A program made the translations under genes and the position numbers. A stretch of 64,000 nt of DNA from Chrysaora quinquecirrha (taxonomy: Eukaryota > Cnidaria > Scyphozoa > Semaeostomeae > Pelagiidae), in NCBI GenBank assembly GCA_014526335.1, contig JACTAT010000032.1:6078468-6142467 (forward strand). The letters are read 5' to 3'. This document shows, piece after piece, positions 55,801 to 64,000 of the stretch; the stretch's first letter is position 1; the number at the start of each line of letters is the position of its first letter. The notes beneath the pieces are model-generated. The model was not told the DNA's origin, made no database searches, and saw nothing but the letters and a program-made list of their open reading frames with translations.

Positions 55801-58800
55801 CCCTACCACAAGATCTGCAATGATGTCTTCTGCTTAGAAATGAAAATCTAACAGCACACAACATACACATTGTCACATCTTCATCCTTCACCCATACTGG
55901 CGCACTTTCACCTATTTTCATTGAATTGGATTTCTCAGCCTCTTTTCGAGCATCCTCTTCCATATACTGCTTCAATAGGCTGCCTCGTTTTGTTTCGTAA
56001 TCTTGAATCACCCCAGCTATCGCTGTCATCCAATCATTTTTCTCATCCATATTCGATGCTGCTAAATCGAGTACTCTCTGACGGCTTTTAATTCTGAATG
56101 CAAATTGTTCTCCCAAATCAATGTCTTCGTTGTCTTGTATTGTCATCCCCGGGATGTCCATCATTTGTTTGACTTTTAATTTCCCAGTTGCGGGTATTTT
56201 GTTGCAGCAAAGTAGCAAATCATTAAACTTAAACGGAAAGAAATATGAATCAAGGCCCTGTTCATTTAGTGGAAAGGGGGGTGAAAACGACGACTTTTGA
56301 CAGTGTTTATCCCTGCTGTTTATGTATCTCAAAAAAATTTAGCCTTTTTCAAAATGCCGTCCTAGACTTGCCCAAACTCTATTTCTCAATGTCCTTGTCC
56401 TCAGATAGAAATTTGATAGAGAAAGCTAAGTTTAAAAAAACAGAATTTTTTTAGACTTTAAAGTAAAAACAATAAATATTTTACCAGCAGTAGAACTCGA
56501 AGATTCTTCTGATCACTTCTTGCTGCAATTTTGACAAGTTCTCCCTCTTTGATAAACAGCTAAAAAGCAAAACGATCAAAAATTATTTACAACTGTTTTC
56601 GATGCGGGCTGACACAACGCAGACTTTTAAATAGCTGACAATAAAATTAATGCTTAATGCACTTGCTACAATGCTTGAAGATTAAGCAATTGCAAATTAA
56701 CTCGTGCAAAGAAGTAAAAGGAAATGGGACGCTGAGTTTGGTATAAAGAATGCAAGAAATGTTTATCATGTCTATATTCTAGCATTCCCATACAATTCTT
56801 AGCTTTAAACTTTAATAATGTTTTGATGCTAAAACACCTGGGAAGAAATTCCTATTTTTTTAAAAATGTAATACCGATGCTGTTAAACAATATAGTAGTT
56901 GATGAAAAGAAATACCAACCCTGCTTGCAGTTGCCAAACTTTCACCGTGCAGGCCTTCACTAATTCGTTCTTCAAGTTCCACGAGTTTTTTGAACTCATC
57001 CTGAAGAAACATTGAGAGATCAAGTTACAAAAGACCAAAACATTCACATACAAACATGCCAACTCTTTAATGCACGGCCTTACACTCATTTACTTTGCCT
57101 ATATTAAATGGCCAAAAACCATTGGGTTTGCTCTACTCTTAGGTGCCTAATTGCCGTCCCCCCCCGGTAATTAATGTTTGAAAATTTTTCCAACCCTCCC
57201 GCTCTTATTAGGACCCCCCGCTTATTAAATTTTTCAACTTCGTGTAAGTGACGCGTATTGAAAATTCATATCAGAGTATTCAAAATCACAAAATAAATAG
57301 ATACCAGTCTTGCATAGACAAAATAAGATAAACATTGAGTCTGGGGAAGGAGAACAACTTTGAAATAAATTTTCCACAAAAAGACGATCATTCAACAAAA
57401 ATCCAACCCCCCTCCCGCTAATTGGGACCCCTCGGCAATTAATTTTCAACAAAAAATCCAGCCCCCCCGCTAATTGGGACCCACCCGGCAATTAGGCACC
57501 TAAGAGTATTGCTTCTTTTGAGAAAAGGCAAAGGTTGACAAGATCTTCTAGTTAGCACGCTCACACTTTGTTTTAAGAAACTTCGGTACACTGACAATAG
57601 AATGATTTCCAAGGTTTGGGAATTTTTAATAAAGTGCGTTTCTTACTGCCCAACAATTAAGCTTCACTAAATTTCTAAAACTATTCAAGGATAGCTTAAT
57701 GCACCAACTTTTAACGAGAAGAGTTGTGAAAGTAAAGGATATCATAATAGAAAGTTCCAATGGCTCAAAAATGTTTGAAAACAAAAAAAAAGAAATTAAT
57801 TATGAAGTTGCAGAACGAATAAAGTTGTCTTGGTTTTAGTTTTTCTTCTAGTCCAAAAAGCAGAGTTTCTTGATCTTCGCAAAATAGGCTTGTGCAGTTT
57901 CTTATAAGAGGTTTTTAACAAAAAATGGGCGCAAAATAGCATACCATTCCTTTCATACTGTTGTTAGCATGATCTGCGGCTGTTGAGATAACTACCAATG
58001 ATTCTGTTAATTAAAAAGAAAGTTAATTCGATATTATTAAAACACCAAACTTGATTGCATCCACCAATGGGCCTCCAACATGATTACATGAGGAAGCCAA
58101 GGCCCAAGATCGCAAGGTTGCAATCTCAATGTTAAATGAACGTGAAGGTGAAATGGTGTTTTAGCGCCAGTCGCTAGGATCTCCATAGTAGGTTAACTAA
58201 TCAAGACCTCGACCCTAGCTGAGACGCTACAGTGGCTGGGCTCGAAACCTGACCACACTGAGCTTCTGACACCAGGAGGCAGCTGGATTAAACCACAGCG
58301 CCACAGCATCTTGAAATGGGACATAGACATAATATACTATTCGTAAATTCCTGCAGTGTTTTGGGAAACGACATCAAGCTGAAACATGAAATGTATGGAG
58401 GAAGTTACTATACCTTCCGCCTCTGCTCTATCTGGAGAATCTTCAGGAAGCTTTTTCAAATAATCTAAAACCAAACGAATAATGAAACATTATTTTCACT
58501 GAATTAGTTTGCTCGCTAATAAATTCGCAGCGATCTCTCAGGGAATAACTCACATACCCGTCTTTTTCCAAGTACCCTGGAAATGGAAACCCCCGAAAAG
58601 TATCCCCGAAATGGATCCAGTGACACGAGGAGAGTTATTCACAATAGAACTCAAAATTGAACAAACATAAATCAGCAATATACCTGTTAGCAATAGTTTA
58701 TATCGTGGTATTCTCTGAATTGGTCCAAGCATATGATGTTGAAGAGATAGATGCTCACATTCTGGTAATTTCTATGATAAAATGGATAACATTGATGTGG

Positions 58801-61800
58801 CAAAAACATTCACAAAACATTGCTCGTCAGATCTTGTTTTATGAATGTTTTTTGGTTAAACGGTTAAACATTTAGCTTCCTGAGTAAATTTGAGATGTTT
58901 GATCATTAAGCCAGGGCCTAAAAGCGAGAAATAAAATTCAGAAAAATCACTATGATATTTACTTGTAATTCTTCAATGACGCTGGCGAATTTTGGCGATT
59001 TTTTCATCCATTGATTCAGCGTTGTAGTCGCGTGGTCAAAATTCTTTACGTAGTCTGTGTACAACTAAAAATAATCCAGATGCAACAATTAATAAAACGT
59101 TGTAACTTGGCAATTCAGAAATATTTTCCATGTACACATCGTCATAAGAAACATTTGTGACTATGTGTATATAATGAAGGTTCTCTTGCTACAGTGGCTG
59201 CCGAAATTGTTGGAACGCTTGTGCTGAAATTCTCTTTCACTGCTTGCTATTGCTTCAACCTCCCCCCTTTCATCATTGGTTCATCGTACATTAGGAACCG
59301 CCAGTCAATGAAAGCCTCAACCTTGGGGCTAGTGTTTTTGCTTGCTGTTTTGCATCGGTAATGGCAAATTTACCACGAAAAAAAACACGAGGGGCAATTC
59401 ACTTATTGGAATCCTGTACACTCTCAACTGGAATCTCTTTTGTTTTTGTAAGAATCTTGAAAGAGTAATTTTGTTCTATAATAGCAATTTCTTACGCTTC
59501 TTTTCTTGATAAGACATCTATCGCATAATACAAACCATGTAAGGCTCATACGTGCATAAATACATGGAAAGGCATCATAAGGCTTGAAATGCAGGGTAAC
59601 TCAATTACTGCATTGATAGTATTATATTACGATAAACGTTATCCAAGCACAACAAAAAGGACAAACACAAACCTTTAAACAGTGACCAAGAGTCTTGAAT
59701 ATATCCCCAATTTTCTCGTTTGATGACCTGAAAATCAAGGACAAAATGAAATATCATGGAGTTGAAGACCTTCACAAAGAACAGCCGAAAACTTCTTAAC
59801 TTTTTTTCTTACCAATTTAGGATTCTCTTTTCTAAATCTGGTCGTAACATCGTCGAGTGAAATACATAGATTGATGACAAATTGGAAAATATTTCTTGCA
59901 CAACTTTCTCAGGAAGGACAGAGTTTTCTTTCGCCTCTTTCATCAGTCTGTCTTGAAAGACCTAAATAGTAAAGAAAATAAATTAGCAATTCATAAGGGT
60001 AAAACTTCATAAGGGTCAGATAAACAAGGCAGATGAGGTTAACGGACGTCCAGTGGAGTAAATTCAGTCTTGTTAAGAGTTTCGGTGTTGTTATTGAGTT
60101 ACGTAAGTCCAAAACAAGTTGCGTTGAATGAATTAATACCAAGTAAAGTGTAGTCGAGTTAGGTGAAGTAAATCAAGGCAAAGCAAGACAAAGCCAAGTT
60201 GAGTCGAGTCAAGTCGAGCAAACAAAAGCAAAGTAAAGCAAAGCAAAGTATGGTAAACTTAAGTAAAAGAAGGAAAATTAAAGTAAAGAAAAGTGAAGTA
60301 AAGTAAAGTTAAGACAAGTAAAGTCAAGTTAAGTTAAGTAAAGTAAATTAAAGAAAAGTTAAGTTTAGTAAAGAAAAGTTTAGTTAAGTGATGAAAAGTG
60401 AACTTAAGAAAAGTAAAGTAAAGTTAAGTAAAGCAAAGTTAAGTAAAGCATAGAAAAGTAAAGAAAAGTAAAGTAAAGTAAAATAAAGTAAAGAAGAGTA
60501 AAGTAAAGAAAAGTTGTACAAGTAAGTAGTAAAAATAATAAAATACCTTGTCCAGTAGATGTAGTCTCTTCTCGTACCTGCAAAAGATACAAAAAAATCG
60601 TAAAATGCTAATGAACATACAATAAGAAAATACAAAACAGAATAGTCAGTGATTGGAAAAAGTTATCTAATACGATAGTAAGAATAAATAACTATGATAT
60701 GAGACGAATAAGCAGTACTAACGCTTTTTCTGTTGTCAGGATTTCGTTAACAATGTTTAGAATTTTCTTCTTCGTCACATCTGCGTCGCAGGTCTGTTGA
60801 AAAAATGTAAATGCTTGAAAATAGGGAATTAGCCCCTCATTTCATTTCCACATTTCAAGGCAATTTCTATCTGCTTCCGTGCATTAAGAACTAATTCAGC
60901 ATCTGGAGCTCTGGAGGAAGAATGGAGCTAGTTTTTGTACAAACCGAACGAAAATCAGATAGTTAGGGATGAGAGAAGGTTCAAAATCTGCATGGTAAGA
61001 TAAAACAGAGGTTCATCTAAAATAAATGGGGTTTATTTAATAAAGAACCATTTGTGACGTCGAAAAACGCTTTACGAGTTTGACCACCCACTGTATCAGT
61101 ACAAAGGTTAATTTTAAGACACTGCTGCTAAATAACTGCGAGGTGGTTGAGTCCTCAAAAGCAATGAAGCCACGCTGGATGTTTGAGGAACAACACAGTG
61201 CACACAAATAGTAGAAATCCTCGAATATTTGGTTAAAGTTTGCTGGCGTCGAAAATGTCAGTTTTGATTTTGTGATGTAGTTTCATACCCAAGTTGTACA
61301 AGCAACGAGACAAGCCCTACAACTCTCCATTTTGAGAAATAGTTCAAAAACGACCAGAAATACAAGAATTCTTCATTTTCAATCGCAATCTTTTATCAGA
61401 TATCTCGTAACGCGTTCAGAAGCTCAATTTATCCTGCATTCCAATGCACAGAAGTAGGCCATAACACCTTGAGTTACGCATCATAATGTTTCCTCAACGT
61501 TAAAGACGTTCTTGCGCTTTTCAAAGTTGAAAATATGTTGCGAAATTCGGTATTCAGGTAAATTCAAGCATATATTGTCATCATTGCGCGATACATAGAG
61601 CTACAAGTAACGTAAAAACTCCATTCGAAACTAGAAATTACCACCGAAACATCTTCGCGATCAAGTTAATTTAACAACAAATTTTTTTGCGTAATACTCC
61701 AAAACACCTGCCCATGTAAAACTACGAATGGTCAACGAATTGTGGATATTATGATTAATTTCACCGAGATATCTTTCAAAATTAAAATAAGTCGACAAAA

Positions 61801-62892
61801 GATGCTGATCTGGAATTTTAAAAACTTTAAAAAGCATTTTTAAAAACCCAAAGTCGTTTGGCTTAAAGTTATTGAAAGGAAACCATCTGTTTAGTACAAG
61901 AAAAGTCGATTTTTTTATGATGTTTTGTGTGTATTTTAGAATGATTTAAAAAACATGGCTTGATCTATACTCCAGCAGAACAGAAAAGTTGAAGATAATC
62001 GTGATATCGCTAGGTTTCTTAGCGATAATATTTTAAGCGTTATTTGACGTTTTTTGATCTGACCCTCCGTAGAGTGTGAAGCGTCAGAGATTGACCGAAG
62101 CAATTAACTACAAGAGAATTTATACTCAGAAGTATATCGAAATGCACCAATCAGAAAATTCAAGCTGGATTGGCATTGTGTTTTGAACACCAGTCAACCC
62201 ACGGGATACAGCTGGAAGACCATTAGAGGTAGACAAACGATGGAAATGAACTCTCACTGTCTACACAGAAACAGCTTTTGATTCGATATAGCTAGCGAAA
62301 CCCCAAACTAGCTACCTGACATGGTGACTTTGCTCTGCAAATTATTCGGCACAAATCTTTCCGGTCACTTTTGGCGGTGCTGTGTCACTTTTAAAGGTGA
62401 TGTGGCATAGTGGTGTAATCCAGCTGACTCGTGGTGTCAAGAGCTCAGTGTGGTCAGGGTTTGAGCCCAACCACGGTAGCGTCACAGCCAGGGTCGGGAT
62501 CTTGATTAGTTAACCTACTACTGAGATCCTAGCGACTGGCGCTAAAACACCATTTCACAAAAAAACACCATTTCATCTCGAAGATCAGATCTAGCAAATA
62601 TGGCCAAATGCTTTGTAGAAAAACGGACATAGGGTTTTGTTCAAGAAAAAACAGCCTTAGATAATAGCTACGTAGCTAAGAATCTCAAGGCTGAAAATCG
62701 GCTGAATTTTTTCTGAAACCTTGAACACTACCTGATTTAAGAAGAATCAATTTTACTCACAGAGCCAGGTGGAACGGGATCTTCAAAAACATCATCATCA
62801 TAATCATGATTATCATCGAAAACATCATCATCGTAATCATCATCATAAAAATCGTCTAATAAATTGTCCTCGTCGATAGCCTGTTCCGCCAT
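52847..62892 (-). CDS. FYVE, RhoGEF and PH domain protein (FGD family, FGD1-4-like), complete short isoform, 15 exons, 617 aa
   Basis: FGD proteins exchange GDP for GTP on Cdc42-type GTPases at phosphoinositide-bearing membranes and steer actin. Exons, 5' to 3': 62892-62761, 60793-60723, 60577-60547, 59961-59813, 59727-59673, 59064-58963, 58771-58684, 58464-58414, 58003-57945, 57000-56920, 56559-56485, 56227-55802, 54720-54364, 53833-53724, 52913-52847. All GT-AG with matching phases, 1854 nt. Order of domains: acidic N-terminus (1-44), DH/RhoGEF about 50-245 (TTEKAYEKRLHLLDK; HHMLGPIQRIPRYKLLL, the conserved last helix), PH1 about 275-385 (LLLFNDLLLCC), FYVE about 410-475 (WVKDEDVTMC, then RRHHCR at 431-436), PH2 about 495-605, end PPPWSKTL. 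WxxD, RRHHCR and the zinc cysteines are present, so PI3P binding is expected. The N-terminus is much shorter than in FGD1. Paralogue not resolved. Confidence 0.93.
53157..53262. mobile_element. MITE half, family 1
   Basis: GGCTCTGGCTAAACGATCAA through CAAGCAAAATGTTTGACCG and GAAGACATTTTGCC is a solo left half of family 1. It lies in the last FGD intron. Confidence 0.7.
53895..54235. repeat. Degenerate 30-32-bp tandem repeat (CATCTTCATTTCATACCGTA)
   Basis: About ten diverged copies of ATTCATTAGCATCTTCATTT plus CATACCGT, in the FGD intron between the exons at 53833 and 54364. Confidence 0.8.
54910..55185. mobile_element. MITE, family 2, best-preserved copy
   Basis: Left CTAAACTAGGAGACATGTCG and right CGAGACATGTCTCCTAGTAT are near-perfect inverted ends. 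The interior carries GTGTCTCCCAGCGTGG, GCGAGCAACATGTCCCCCGA and a second inner CTAAACTTGGAGACATCG. Confidence 0.88.
55350..55591. mobile_element. MITE, family 2, inverted neighbour copy
   Basis: Holds GACATGTCGCGCC, GTAACGCGCGACAAAATTTG, CTTGTCACTCGCATGTTTAG and the right terminus GTCTCCTAGTTTAGCCACAG, then CTTAA. It is in opposite orientation to 54910-55185 inside. The two are separated by copies of one 50-base phrase (GCCCAGTGG...GGGCTTGAC) at 54818 and 55248. Confidence 0.8.
55591..55765. mobile_element. MITE, family 1, abutting the family 2 element
   Basis: Starts TTAAGGCCCTGTCAAAACGA directly at the end of the family 2 copy, sharing the TTAA. It continues CATTTGAAATTTGCTTATC; the right half is diverged. 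Confidence 0.65.
57134..57508. mobile_element. MITE with perfect 23-bp inverted ends (CTCTTAGGTGCCTAATTGCC)
   Basis: Bases 57134-57156 are exactly complementary to 57486-57508, including the outer TA on both sides, which may be a TA target duplication as in Tc1/mariner. The interior is C-rich (CCCCCCCGCTAATTGGGACC, repeated twice at the right). 375 bp, in an FGD intron. Confidence 0.9.
58143..58313 (-). mobile_element. SINE family A, copy 5
   Basis: GAAGGTGAAATGGTGTTTTA, CTAGGATCTCCATAGTAGG, GGCTGGGCTCGAAACCTGAC and CGCCACAGCATCTTG mark a full reverse copy in an FGD intron. Confidence 0.87.
58797..58921. mobile_element. MITE right half, family 1
   Basis: Interior CACAAAACATTGCTCGTCAG to the terminus GTTTGATCATTAAGCCAGGG, then CCTAA. 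Confidence 0.65.
60165..60530. repeat. AAAGT/AAGTT pentanucleotide-rich tract
   Basis: Long imperfect run of AAGTAAAGTAAAGTT-type repeats, directly 3' (in plus coordinates) of SINE-like AAGTCAAGTCGAG phrases. It ends about 17 bases from the FGD exon 60547-60577, on its donor side. Confidence 0.9.
60794..62760. other. Large FGD intron 1
   Basis: Apart from the SINE A copy at 62398-62569 and a short GAACTCTCACTGTCTACACA phrase at 62240 that is related to SINE A flanks at 16.9 and 63.4 kb, I see no exon, RNA gene or repeat family here. Confidence 0.5.
62398..62569 (+). mobile_element. SINE family A, copy 6
   Basis: Plus-orientation copy: GATGTGGCATAGTGGTGTAA (box A-like), CAGGGTTTGAGCCCAACCAC (box B with one change), CCTACTACTGAGATCCTAGC, end CACCATTTCAC. 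The end phrase is duplicated at 62555-62576. Confidence 0.88.
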
Positions 62893-62976
62893 TTTTCCGG
62901 AAAAGACGATTAGAACAGCGAAAGAAATATAAAGACTACGGTTGTCCGTGTTTGGGACAGAAATTCACGATTGTTC

Positions 62977-62984
62977 TGACGTCA
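62977..62984. promoter_or_regulatory. Perfect CRE palindrome TGACGTCA upstream of FGD exon 1
   Basis: The CREB/ATF consensus octamer lies 85 bases upstream of the FGD short-isoform start codon. A role as a promoter element is inferred from position only. Confidence 0.4.
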
Positions 62985-63319
62985 TACGAAGGAAATCTTC
63001 ACATTCTAAGTTGCTGCCTCACAGCGTCAATGCTTCAAAGGGGTTTTGAAGTCTGAAGTCTGATTAGTGAGGAGTAAATAGTCTTACTTTAGGATTGTGA
63101 TGAATACTGGCAGCACGTTTGCACCAAAAGAATAAAATCTTGGTCTCGTTTGCACTCTTCAATCGATTCTATTTGTCTTCCCGTTGTATCACGCAAGCTG
63201 ATTGGTATTCAAAACACAATACCGATCCAACTTCACTTTTCTTATTGGTGCATTTCCATCCCCATTCGGTCTTATATCAGCTAAGTACGTCAATTGTTTC
63301 GGCCTGTTTCTGACGTTTG

Positions 63320-63450
63320 AAGGTGAAATGGTGTTTTTACGCTAGTCGCTAAGAGCTCAGTAATAGGTTAGGGTCCAAATGAGAACTCTTTCTGTCTGCA
63401 TAGAACCGGCCTTTTGGTTTTGATGTGGACAGATTCCAAAACCCCTAATT
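63320..63450 (-). mobile_element. SINE family A, partial 3' part plus associated segment
   Basis: GAAGGTGAAATGGTGTTTTT to CAGTAATAGGTTAG is a truncated SINE A. It is followed by a segment (AACTCTTTCTGTCTGCATAG...CCTAATTGAAACAAAGA) also present next to SINE A at 16870-16945. Confidence 0.7.
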
Positions 63451-63712
63451 GAAACAAAGATCTTGCTTTGCCAACGATTTTAAAACAATCCTCGCTGTAA
63501 TTTTCTGCATAAATTGGGTTATCAAGTAGGTGTTGTCCTATCGCCGAATCATGTTTGAGACTAGGTTGTTATTTCCAAAGTATGTCCAAATAGCCTGCTT
63601 TTTCTTTGCAATAGCAAACGATACAATGCCAGTTCAGCTTCACTTTTCTGATGCCACAAAATATAACAAAAAATTTGAAAGTCAATTAGAACAAAATATA
63701 CAAATAACTAAC

Positions 63713-64000
63713 CTTTGATTTTGGTTGATGATTATCATCCAACAAATCATCATCAGTTTCATAATCAAATTCATCAGAATCCCAACCGTAATCAGAATGG
63801 CTTGAAATCGAAAGATAATTGCTATTCAATGATGAATCAAGGCTGTGACACTTCATTTCTGATTTTCTGTATGTTTGATGAACATGCTCAGTATCCATTG
63901 CTATATGACGGTCATTGCCAATATTTGAAAGATCAAATTCGTTTTGATCCAATGAATCCTCCCTTGTGATATCAACAGATGGTTCGTTATACTCAGGAAT
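63713..64000 (-). CDS. Partial acidic exon, probably an alternative upstream exon of the FGD gene
   Basis: The frame is open from the window edge to a GTTAGT donor at 63712, 96 codons, ending in phase 0. The protein is Ser/Asp-rich and ends DEFDYETDDDLLDDNHQPK. The FGD exon at 60793 begins in phase 0, so direct splicing would keep frame. The acidic LLDD style resembles the short first exon (DNLLDDFYDDD). No stop lies within it, and no start is required in the window. It could instead be the end of another gene's coding exon, but a phase 0 donor argues that it continues downstream. Moderately sure it is a real exon, less sure of the parent gene. Confidence 0.6.

Noticed and set aside
60384..60635. 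Leu/Tyr/Ser-rich minus-strand frames
   Set aside because: Translations of the AAAGT tract.
60880..60910. Possible extra FGD exon
   Set aside because: An acceptor-like CAG is present, but the neighbouring exons already join in phase 0 without it.

Overview
The window is nuclear DNA of an invertebrate animal. Its genes are intron-rich: I could join 29, 13 and 15 coding exons into three complete reading frames. The rest is AT-rich and full of tandem repeats, MITEs and tRNA-derived SINEs. The proteins (a ciliary DRC11/IQCA1, METAP2, and an FGD-type RhoGEF with FYVE and PH domains) point to a ciliated metazoan. A cnidarian or other early-branching animal is my guess; the phylum cannot be fixed from this sequence alone.

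Layout. 1-2.5 kb: a 155-bp tandem repeat, CAT-rich low-complexity DNA and unassigned sequence. 2.5-4.1 kb, plus strand: exons of a von Willebrand A-domain gene. 4.8-40.4 kb, minus strand: the complete DRC11/IQCA1 gene, where about 2.5 kb of coding sequence is spread over 35.5 kb. Its introns hold a 6.4-kb array of 41-45-bp units, a GGAGAG minisatellite, an 8.5-kb array of a 134-bp unit, a 792-bp hAT-like element with an 8-bp target duplication, and many MITEs and SINEs. 40.4-42.2 kb: DRC11 upstream region with an RFX/X-box-like site, then a 40-bp tandem array. 42.2-52.4 kb, minus strand: complete METAP2, with a Penelope-like GIY-YIG fragment in one intron. 52.8-62.9 kb, minus strand: a complete FGD-family gene with a CRE palindrome upstream of its acidic first exon. 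63.7-64 kb, minus strand: a further acidic exon that runs off the window and is probably an alternative upstream exon of the FGD gene.

The three minus-strand genes lie head to tail but have unrelated jobs: axonemal motility regulation, removal of initiator methionine, and Cdc42-type GTPase activation. They are neighbours, not a pathway.

The most unusual content is repeat biology. The 134-bp satellite appears to be an internal segment of a local MITE family, amplified more than 60-fold while both MITE ends are kept as the array borders. Two other arrays start within a few bases of 5' splice sites of the same gene. Three MITE families with unrelated interiors share the same terminal bases.
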